DNA of 13,703 nt, from assembly GCA_903933995.1 (NCBI GenBank), contig CAIZMD010000563.1, positions 1 through 13,703 on the forward strand, written 5' to 3'. Each line of letters starts with the position of its first letter. Within the stretch, counting starts at the first letter, position 1. This DNA comes from an uncultured Bacteroidota bacterium (GTDB taxonomy: Bacteria > Bacteroidota > Bacteroidia > Chitinophagales > Chitinophagaceae). The position numbers and the translations under genes were made by a program. The notes beneath the pieces are model-generated. The model was given only the letters and a program-made list of their open reading frames with translations, was not told the origin of the DNA and made no database searches. Shown here in pieces: positions 8,401-13,703 of the stretch.

Positions 8401-10335
8401 GCCATCCAAATCAAAAGTCAGATTAGAATCAGCCATTGCAGCTTTAAGTTGCATGGACCCTTGATCCAAATCTGCGGTTGCTTCTAGGTTCTGATAATTA
8501 TATCCTTTAAATCTAAAAGAAGCTATGTTTGTTTGCAGATTGGCTTGGAGGGTTTTATAATCATATCCCCTCCCTTTAACCTGACCATGCATATTGAGTT
8601 GACCAAACAAACTGTCTTTTTTTAGAAACTTCCCTAACTCAATACGGGAGAGGTCTATTTTGGCATCATAAGATTTTTCTCTCAAAGACATTGATCCATT
8701 CAGTTGAATATTCCCCATGCTGGTTGTTGCAAGGATTTTGGTACCAAAGCTGTTCATAGTGCCATTAAAACTACCTTTTAGACGCATGGATGCAGGAATG
8801 CGGATAGAATTTGGAATGGTCTTAGGAGGCAAGATAGCTTGCATGTCTTTGCTGGTGGTTGACAAAGTCATTGAGGGTAATTGAAAATAGGTTTTTTCAA
8901 AATTGGGCAATCCCTTTATCTGCCCCCTCACTTGTAAAGATGTTTTTTCAAACCCACTTGCATGAAATTCAGTGATACTCAAATTACCAATACTTCCTTT
9001 TACAATTCCTCCAGCACTAACTACCCTACCTTGTTGCTTAGCTAACTGTTTTTGCAGGTCTGGTGCTATCATCAAAAGGTCTGAGATAGCTAGTTTACTT
9101 TCTTTTAAATTTAAATCAAGTTTGCATGCCCCTATTTCTTTGGCTAAAGTAGCGATTGAATGGTATTGGAATAAAAGGTCTGTTTGAATATGAGTCTTAT
9201 CTGTTTTTAAATTAAACCCTTTTACAAAAGCTTCTTTATTAGTATATGAAAACTGGGTACCAAATTCTACTATTGACAAACCAGATTGTTCCTTAAAATG
9301 CATTTGCTGAATCTTACCAGCATAGTTATTTTCAGAAAAATTAACGCTATCCGCATTAAGCAGTAAATCCTTAACGTTGATATGAAAATAATCTAACCCT
9401 GATTTTTGTTTTGGATGCTCCTCATCATCAAACTGTATATTAGCATTGGTTAAATCAATTTTATTTGCCAGTACTTGCCAAAAAGGCGCTTTTATTGTAT
9501 CTGACTTAATTGCTTGATTGGCTTGTTTAATCTTAGTTTGCTTCCCAATTTTTACAGTAATATTTGCTCCGTTAAGTTTTAATTGACGAATTGGAATTAA
9601 TAAATGACCAAGATCTAGCTCTCCAACATGCAACTTCAACTCTTGTAGATTCAGATTAGAAGATAATGCAGTGCTTGTATCAACAAAGGATACCAAAACT
9701 TGATTCATCAAAACAGGACCGGTTGCATATTTGGATGCTTCAGGAGCTATTTTTTGAATATTGGTTTTCAATAATCCAAGAGAAACCCTTGTATCAATAC
9801 CTACAAATTGGTCTTTAAACCTAAACTGGATATTTTTTAATTGTACAGCACCCATCTGAAAGATCATAGGTGCGGAACTGTCTTTGGGAATCTTAGTCTT
9901 TTCTGAACTAGATTCAAAAGCCTTGGCTATATATTCAAAATTAAAAACTGAGTCTGGTTGGTTTCTAAGAATGTTAGCATGAACATTTTCAAGCTCTAGA
10001 TTACTTATAGCAATCCTGTTTTTGAGTATCCCCAACATGGAAATATCTATCAGCAACCTTTCCCCAGAAAGTAAAGTATCTTTATGCTGGTCTTCAAAAT
10101 AGAAATTTTTTAAGACAACTCTGTTGGGAAAATCTAAACTTAACCCGCCAATGGAAACCTTGGTTCCCAATTTTTGGTTTAAATAAGTTACAGTCTTATT
10201 CTTGGCATAATCCTGAACAAATTGAAACCGGATTATTATCCATACGAACACCAATAAGCCAACCAAAGAAACAGCCACCCAGAAAAGGGTCTTTAATACT
10301 ATTCCCGGGATTTTTTTAATATTGGCTTTGTACAT
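5428..10335 (-). CDS. tamB: TamB: translocation/assembly module inner-membrane subunit (DUF490)
   Basis: This very long protein (1635 residues) begins with MYKANIKK and one transmembrane helix at about residues 10-36, placing the bulk in the periplasm. Residues about 45-150 resemble the AsmA-type N-terminal region. The middle is a long series of beta-rich, AsmA/TamB-like segments expected to form an extended groove across the periplasm. The C-terminal DUF490/TamB domain lies at about 1200-1600 and includes VESELGGLSNTELNKYKQR, QIAFDVIVPEPEA and VFALLILGRFVGED. The Lys-rich tail ends the protein. TamB partners with TamL, whose gene overlaps its last four bases. The family is also linked to phospholipid movement to the outer membrane. 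The length is within the usual range for Bacteroidota TamB. A hairpin lies 14 bases before the start; no Shine-Dalgarno is seen. Confidence 0.93.
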   Translation of the reverse strand: MYKANIKKIPGIVLKTLFWVAVSLVGLLVFVWIIIRFQFVQDYAKNKTVTYLNQKLGTKVSIGGLSLDFPNRVVLKNFYFEDQHKDTLLSGERLLIDISMLGILKNRIAISNLELENVHANILRNQPDSVFNFEYIAKAFESSSEKTKIPKDSSAPMIFQMGAVQLKNIQFRFKDQFVGIDTRVSLGLLKTNIQKIAPEASKYATGPVLMNQVLVSFVDTSTALSSNLNLQELKLHVGELDLGHLLIPIRQLKLNGANITVKIGKQTKIKQANQAIKSDTIKAPFWQVLANKIDLTNANIQFDDEEHPKQKSGLDYFHINVKDLLLNADSVNFSENNYAGKIQQMHFKEQSGLSIVEFGTQFSYTNKEAFVKGFNLKTDKTHIQTDLLFQYHSIATLAKEIGACKLDLNLKESKLAISDLLMIAPDLQKQLAKQQGRVVSAGGIVKGSIGNLSITEFHASGFEKTSLQVRGQIKGLPNFEKTYFQLPSMTLSTTSKDMQAILPPKTIPNSIRIPASMRLKGSFNGTMNSFGTKILATTSMGNIQLNGSMSLREKSYDAKIDLSRIELGKFLKKDSLFGQLNMHGQVKGRGYDYKTLQANLQTNIASFRFKGYNYQNLEATADLDQGSMQLKAAMADSNLTFDLDGQAALKQGFPSLQLSLLVDTMNFKALHLTADSFSMHSKFKVDFSNTHPDSLIGEAFISQIRFSRGSKHFSSDTARVKADMLGEENQFTLFSKPLIAAINGRYRLTELPTALQHHFNQYYQIQNFKDTIFVPQDWKASFQFRTSPIVLQFLPELKGTDTMGASMHFVSERNLLDFSLNAPLIQYDGSRIRQLQAKLSSGDTAMLYGLNFENAAVKNLLLNNASLNGRIANNTVYGNLIFRNKLFEKLYQLSLSMQQQNKGIRFHLNPDSLLLNSQSWKVDPLNSIYYDSAGIVATNVGLQYKDQSISVNNRNNNPSSPIDLLFKNFSIRTITDMIRQDSIGAEGIINGQAVLLLSTKKPVFTSDINIKDLAFHKTLIGDLDVKVDNETAKRFKADLELNGMGTHAIVKGFYDSESESIDMQLLMDSLNMASIIPFSAGQIRDAGGKLQANLHLTGNLDKPSLNGDMLFENAFITPTMLGQKFQLENEKLLVSENGLTFDHLTLKDSLGKSAVLNGTIQTKDLKQFGLDLSLEANDFSLVNSTQADNQLFFGKLNIDADVKLKGSLDNLDLNAKLKANKLTNLNVVLPSSDPELQSREGVVNFIDSKKINDSVVQVNFSDTLVQRLSLIKGINLSATIETDTAANFTLIIDSRTGDALTVRGKSSLSAGLDESGKLSLTGMYEVQKGSYQISFNLLKKKFEIVKGSTITWTGDPMSAIVDIKAMYATKASPIDLVESELGGLSNTELNKYKQRIPVEVYLNMKGDLLKPQIAFDVIVPEPEASKWPEVDDKLSQLRLDESEINKQVFALLILGRFVGEDITQNNTGSTTTGTMVRQSVSGILTDQLNRFASGLIKGVDINVGIESQDDYSSGTVQTRTDLRVGLSRSMNNDRIKVNVGTNVPIEGGSTAPNASIIAGDVTVDYLLSKDGRYMLRTYSKNSYEGVIEGQIIETGLTFVITLEYDHWREIFRKKTASEKIEKSKIKSDKKPATKQ

Positions 10336-10396
10336 GTTTTACAGAAACTAGCAGCCCGGAGGGAACTGGCTATTTCCGTGAAGATAGCAAAATTAA
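10336..10396 (-). other. Spacer with hairpin before tamB (possible attenuator)
   Basis: The 61-base gap between the sensor kinase stop and tamB holds an imperfect inverted repeat at 10349-10372. On the plus strand it is TAGC-AG-CCC, loop GGA, GGG-(AA)-CT-(G)-GCTA, about nine pairs with an AA and a G bulge. It ends 13 bases before the tamB ATG. Only a weak T-rich run follows in the transcribed direction, so it is not a clear terminator; it could stop some transcripts or affect tamB translation. Confidence 0.4.
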
Positions 10397-12382
10397 CTAG
10401 GAAAGCGGCAGGGAGAGTATCACCGTTGTGCCTTTACCCAGCTCACTTTCAAGGACAATTGAACCATTATGCAGCTCCATAAATTGCTTTGCCACTACCA
10501 ATCCTAATCCAGACCCCATATAAGTAATAGTATTGGTAGCCCTATAAAATGAATTAAACACTTTTTCCAGTTCATTATCAGGAATCCCAATTCCCTTATC
10601 TATAATCCTGATTTCTACTATCCCTGGTAACTCAGTAATCACTAATTCAGGGTTATCAGAGCCGGCAGAATACTTAAAGGCATTTGAAATAATATTGGTC
10701 AATACATGGGTAAATAACATTTCATCTACAGAGACTTTCACATGCCTAGCATTATCCTGAACCAATATTTTCCTTTTGTCTGGTTCATTTGAAAAATAGG
10801 TTTGTACAATTGCATCAATGATGGGTGACAAGTACAATGGTTTCAAAATATACTTTAATTGATTACTATCATATCGGCCTACCAATAAGATATTGTTCAT
10901 CAACTCAGTCATCCTATCTATCTCACCTTTGATCTGACCGGCCGATTTTCGAATCCTTTTATAAAGGACCGGGTCTACGTCTTCTGTATAGAACTCAATT
11001 AATTCAATATTTGAAAAAATTACAGTTAAAGGAGTCCTAAACTGATGTGAAGTCAAGGATACAAAACCTGATTTTAACTCCGCCAATTCCTTCTCTTTTT
11101 CAAAAGCAAGCTTTTTATCATGCACATCAATAATGCTACCTGCAATGAAATAATCGGTTTCACCTGGATTCCCAAATTCTTTAACCACCATTTGCACCCA
11201 TCTCCAATGTCCTTTAGCGTGCTTTAACCTTACCTCTATAAAAGACCTTTGAGAAGCTACGGATTTAAGTTTTCTGATATTCTCTCTTATGGCTTCAATG
11301 TCTTCTTCAAAGAAAAAGGAATCAATTTCTTTGAGCATACACTCTCTAGTATTATGTCCGGAAATTTCTTTCCAATAGTTATTCAAGAAAGTAATTTGAT
11401 TCTCATTATTTAAACGGAATACGGCTTCGCCCAAGCTATTTAATAAGAGATTAAATTCATTGCGTTGTACTTCTAAATATTCCTGCTGATACTTTAATTG
11501 AGAAATATCAAGATGAGATCCAACAATATAAATTGGATTCCCATCTGCGTCCCATTTTGCTACCCCTGATCCCCTTACCCAAACATAGTATCCATTTTTA
11601 TGAAGAAATCTAAATTCACTTGTATAAGAAGGTAATTGTTTTTTTAAATAGGCATTTAATGCAATTTCTACAATAGGATAATCATTGGGATGAACCCTTG
11701 TTTTCCAATTTTCATAAGTATGTTCAAATTCATAATGTTGATACCCAATCATTTCCATGAAAATCACAGAATAATGCAATGTATTATTAATAATATCCCA
11801 TTCCCAAAGCCCCTGCTGTGAACCCTTCACTGATAAATCAAACCTTTCTAAAGCCAAAGTATTTTCACTTTCTGCCCTTTCCCTGGTCAGCCTCAACCCA
11901 ACATTTTTTGCAACAGAAAATAAAGCATCCGCTTCATAATGCTCCCATATTCTGCCCTTGGTGCAGTCATCATACCCCATCCATCCCCAAAATAAATTAT
12001 TGTAAAAAATTGGAACAAATAAATAGGATAGGATTCCCTGAAATTCCATGGCCTCCCTAAAGTAACTATTGTCAGAATCTGCTACTTTACCGTATATATG
12101 TCTGCCATTGGACAACTCTTCCAGTATACCCGGCACCATATCGTAACTGATATTTTGCAAATCGGGGTTGTCAATTTGAGGTTCAATTCCTGCTTTACAC
12201 CATTCATGTGTATAGTTAAGAAATAATTGATGATCTACTAGTTTGTTTGTGAAAATATAACACCTGTCTACATCTGTAGAAGCGCCAAGTACAGCTACCA
12301 ATTTACTCAATACTGCATCTAAATCACCATTCTCTAATAAGGCGCCATTTGCCTTAGAAATACCAGACAACAAATTTTTCAT
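10397..12382 (-). CDS. GAF/PAS-PAS sensor histidine kinase
   Basis: This 661-residue kinase has no membrane segment or signal peptide, so it should be cytoplasmic. A GAF-like domain covers about 8-165 (VDRCYIF and GWMGYDDC near its core strands). Two PAS domains follow at about 180-297 and 308-423; each ends in the PAC-type GSHLDIS or GSIIDVHD. The HisKA domain spans about 431-505 with phospho-acceptor His446 in SLTSHQFRTPL. The HATPase_c domain spans about 545-660 with Asn563/Asn567, DKGIGI at 595-600 and GSGLGL at 623-628. All catalytic motifs look intact. There is no receiver domain and no response regulator next to it, so it is an orphan in this window. It lies 69 bases after the lipoprotein gene and 61 before tamB on the same strand. 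The signal is unknown; GAF and PAS domains can sense ligands, redox state or light. Confidence 0.92.
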   Translation of the reverse strand: MKNLLSGISKANGALLENGDLDAVLSKLVAVLGASTDVDRCYIFTNKLVDHQLFLNYTHEWCKAGIEPQIDNPDLQNISYDMVPGILEELSNGRHIYGKVADSDNSYFREAMEFQGILSYLFVPIFYNNLFWGWMGYDDCTKGRIWEHYEADALFSVAKNVGLRLTRERAESENTLALERFDLSVKGSQQGLWEWDIINNTLHYSVIFMEMIGYQHYEFEHTYENWKTRVHPNDYPIVEIALNAYLKKQLPSYTSEFRFLHKNGYYVWVRGSGVAKWDADGNPIYIVGSHLDISQLKYQQEYLEVQRNEFNLLLNSLGEAVFRLNNENQITFLNNYWKEISGHNTRECMLKEIDSFFFEEDIEAIRENIRKLKSVASQRSFIEVRLKHAKGHWRWVQMVVKEFGNPGETDYFIAGSIIDVHDKKLAFEKEKELAELKSGFVSLTSHQFRTPLTVIFSNIELIEFYTEDVDPVLYKRIRKSAGQIKGEIDRMTELMNNILLVGRYDSNQLKYILKPLYLSPIIDAIVQTYFSNEPDKRKILVQDNARHVKVSVDEMLFTHVLTNIISNAFKYSAGSDNPELVITELPGIVEIRIIDKGIGIPDNELEKVFNSFYRATNTITYMGSGLGLVVAKQFMELHNGSIVLESELGKGTTVILSLPLS

Positions 12383-12451
12383 ACTTAAAATCAGGGCTTA
12401 AACCCTAAATGAAGGTACTTGCTCTAAATAACAATAGATATAATGAAATCC

Positions 12452-13207
12452 TCAAAAATGCTTTAGTCCTAAAAACTTTGATTCACGTAGTTTGAACTGG
12501 TCTAATAAAGCTTTTGCAGCTATTTCATTATCAGGAAGCAAGTATTTATAAGTTGTTGTACCTAATATTTGCTGAATGGGTTGTTGATTTTCAAGGGAAA
12601 TACTTGTTAATTGAATACGATGTGCTGAATAGTGAGATTCCCCTTGATCCATATTCCAAATGGCTTCAAACAATAAGACTTGATTCCCATGATTAAGAAA
12701 ATAAGGATAGGAAAGCTCCCCAGTTCCCTTGAATAAAGGAACCAAATGAACATTTTTATTAAAGTATTGAATCCAAAAAAGTTGGTAACTAGACCCCGAA
12801 CCACCATACCCCTTTTCCAAAGAAAAAAACAATGGACCAGTATCTTTTAAATTGGCGTCATTGGCTTTAAAGAGATTTGGGCTAGTATAGGGATAATCAT
12901 CAGGCGCTGTCTCAAATGACTTTTGATACAATAGACGATTGGTAGAATCACTATAAACTGCTAGTGTAACAGGTCTAACTAAATTTGTATCAAACGGATG
13001 CTGGTGTTCATCCAATTTATCTCTTAACACGACAATAGTCAGTTTTTGACTATCCACTTGTACATGAGTCATCAAACTATCAATTTGATACAAGGAAGTA
13101 TCAACTACTGACAATATTGAATTGTTTTGCTGATTGGGCTCAATGCTATTACATGCATGTAACACAACAAAGGCAGCCAATAGAAATACACATTTAACCT
13201 TTACCAT
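12452..13207 (-). CDS. Lipoprotein of unknown function
   Basis: I do not recognise this 251-residue protein. It starts with a clear lipoprotein signal: Lys-rich MVKVK, a hydrophobic core, and the lipobox VVLHAC with Cys19 as the lipidated residue. Asn20 follows, so export to the outer membrane rather than inner-membrane retention is likely. The mature part is soluble-looking, with alternating strands and a Gly-rich KGYGGSGSSYQLFW stretch near 130-143. That pattern, with QVLLFEAIWNM further on, would fit a beta-sandwich or propeller-like fold, but this is a guess. It is the first gene of the four-gene minus-strand cluster that includes the PAS kinase, tamB and tamL, so a link to envelope biogenesis or sensing is possible. 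A palindromic operator candidate lies 59 bases upstream of its ATG. Confidence 0.75.
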   Translation of the reverse strand: MVKVKCVFLLAAFVVLHACNSIEPNQQNNSILSVVDTSLYQIDSLMTHVQVDSQKLTIVVLRDKLDEHQHPFDTNLVRPVTLAVYSDSTNRLLYQKSFETAPDDYPYTSPNLFKANDANLKDTGPLFFSLEKGYGGSGSSYQLFWIQYFNKNVHLVPLFKGTGELSYPYFLNHGNQVLLFEAIWNMDQGESHYSAHRIQLTSISLENQQPIQQILGTTTYKYLLPDNEIAAKALLDQFKLRESKFLGLKHF

Positions 13208-13214
13208 AAACCCA

Positions 13215-13235
13215 TCAAGATTTTAAAATTCTTGA
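13215..13235. repeat. Near-palindrome beside the lipoprotein start
   Basis: TCAAGA at 13215-13220 and TCTTGA at 13230-13235 are exact inverted arms around the nine bases TTTTAAAAT, seven bases from the ATG at 13207. In the minus-strand transcript it could form a weak hairpin at the ribosome entry site or act as an AT-rich operator. Arms this short in AT-rich DNA can be chance. Confidence 0.35.
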
Positions 13236-13266
13236 GTGGAAATTAGGCAAGTAATTCCTGGTAAGC

Positions 13267-13284
13267 ATACCCTTCAGTGGGTAT
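13267..13284. promoter_or_regulatory. Palindromic operator candidate, copy 2 (ATACCC-N6-GGGTAT)
   Basis: ATACCC at 13267-13272 and GGGTAT at 13279-13284 repeat exactly the arms and spacing of the palindrome at 2603-2620; only the six central bases differ (TTCAGT against ATTTTA). It sits 59 bases upstream of the lipoprotein gene that leads the TAM cluster, a position similar to that of copy 1 before the YHS gene. Confidence 0.55.
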
Positions 13285-13307
13285 TTCTATGTTAACATGG
13301 GATATTA

Positions 13308-13457
13308 CTATAAAAGCTTTAACTGCAGTCTCCCCAAATCAGCATTTAGAATTTTGGCTAAATTATCCATGGCACCCTTATAACCATATCTTCTTTCAGC
13401 TGTTAAGATTAAAGGGAAGGCATCTGTATAAGCAAAAGGTCTGATCTGTTTATTTAG
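13308..13457 (-). pseudogene. C-terminal remnant of an unidentified gene
   Basis: On the minus strand, 49 sense codons run from 13457 down to a TAG at 13308-13310 (backed by TAA) without a start codon near the beginning. The peptide includes RPFAYTDAFPLILTAERRY and AMDNLAKILNADLG and looks like real protein with Bacteroidota-like AT-rich codons, but I do not recognise the family. Just upstream in the same frame is a TAG at 13458-13460. Beyond it the frame is open for another 37 codons, to a TAG near 13575. So it is either a gene broken by a nonsense mutation or a gene cut at a junction near 13458. The lipoprotein gene starts 100 bases further on, leaving little room for that promoter. Confidence 0.45.
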
Positions 13458-13611
13458 CTAAACCAAAGGAAACCACTGAGAAATCTGGCTGTATTTCATT
13501 GGTTTTGGCAAAGTCCGTTCAAAGTATCGGGTTTCAAATGGCGCTAGGTTGCTCAAACCAAAACTCTGAAACTAAAGTTGGTTTGTCATTAACAAACAAG
13601 GAGAAAATGAC
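13458..13611. other. Non-coding leader with two competing hairpins
   Basis: No convincing gene was found here. CAAACCA at 13554-13560 can pair with TGGTTTG at 13579-13585, and GTTTGT at 13581-13586 can instead pair with ACAAAC at 13592-13597. The two stems share bases and so exclude each other. The second ends directly at the AAGGAG (13598-13603) of the next gene, so folding could hide or free its ribosome site. This may be the 5' leader of the plus-strand gene at 13612. Confidence 0.4.
13598..13603 (+). promoter_or_regulatory. Strong Shine-Dalgarno (AAGGAG)
   Basis: AAGGAG lies eight bases before the ATG at 13612. It selects that ATG over the one at 13607, which meets TGA at once (ATG ACA TGA). 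No other gene in the window has such a site, so this gene belongs to a different translational style. Confidence 0.7.
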
Positions 13612-13703
13612 ATGAGCACAATCGCAAGCCTCAAGCTATCAGCCACAAAGAAGTCACAGGCCATGAACCCCGCAGCACACCGCCGCAACAAGCTGTGCAA
13701 GAA
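13612..13703 (+). CDS. N-terminal fragment of a small protein, probably betaproteobacterial type
   Basis: An open frame starts at ATG 13612 with a good Shine-Dalgarno and runs off the window end after 30 codons (MSTIASLKLSATKKSQAMNP and then HRRNKLCK). The beginning MSTIASLKL followed by a basic RRNKL segment reminds me of short uncharacterised proteins conserved in Betaproteobacteria (I recall the label DUF6641), but this is from memory and unchecked. By hand count 50 of the 92 bases are G or C (about 54%), well above the rest of the window, and codons such as AAG, CGC, GCC and CTG are favoured. This points to foreign origin or to an assembly join. Function is unknown. Confidence 0.55.
   Translation, partial: MSTIASLKLSATKKSQAMNPAAHRRNKLCK

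Noticed and set aside
11818..12060. Plus-strand 80-codon frame opposite the PAS kinase
   Set aside because: Antisense shadow of an intact kinase gene; no start context or family likeness.
12393..12406. AGGGCTTAAACCCT as an operator upstream of the PAS kinase
   Set aside because: Only four outer bases pair perfectly and the inner positions are mismatched; too short to support.
12607..12807. Second minus-strand frame inside the lipoprotein gene
   Set aside because: Overlaps the lipoprotein in another frame without signal or domain; the main frame has a convincing lipobox.

Overview
The window looks like chromosomal DNA from a Bacteroidota bacterium, probably of the Chitinophagaceae/Sphingobacteriia type. 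The evidence is AT-rich DNA, almost no Shine-Dalgarno sequences before the starts, lipoproteins with a short signal ending in Cys, and the lipidated TamA variant (TamL) found in this phylum. The last ~90 bases differ: about 54% G+C by hand count, with a strong AAGGAG before the start. They resemble betaproteobacterial sequence, so the right end is either foreign DNA or an assembly join.

Layout, left to right. (1) 1-264 (+): the C-terminal end of an ATP-grasp (D-Ala-D-Ala ligase-like) protein. (2) 312-1136 (+): an ECF sigma factor and a small soluble zinc-type anti-sigma factor. (3) 1152-2527 (-): a NarL/LuxR-type response regulator and a small soluble kinase-like partner. The partner keeps its ATP-binding lobe, but its H-box has Gln where the phospho-accepting His should be. 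(4) 2670-3113 (+): a secreted YHS-domain protein, divergent from the two-component pair. (5) 3122-13207 (-): four same-strand genes transcribed in the order lipoprotein, PAS/GAF sensor histidine kinase, tamB, tamL. TamB and TamL form the translocation and assembly module, which links the inner membrane to a 16-strand-type outer-membrane barrel. (6) 13208-13703: a leader region, a broken minus-strand gene remnant, and the first codons of a plus-strand gene of different character.

The best lead for something new is regulatory. The same perfect 18-bp palindrome, ATACCC-N6-GGGTAT, occurs at 2603-2620, between the two-component operon and the YHS gene, and at 13267-13284, about 60 bp upstream of the lipoprotein that heads the TAM gene cluster. 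Its 16-bp core, TACCC-N6-GGGTA, has the geometry of a NarL-type 7-2-7 site, and a NarL-family regulator is encoded next to the first copy. I infer, without proof, a local regulon in which this regulator controls itself, the YHS protein and the TAM operon. Its unusual kinase partner retains the D-x3-Q element associated with phosphatase activity. No CRISPR array, rRNA, tRNA or insertion sequence was seen.
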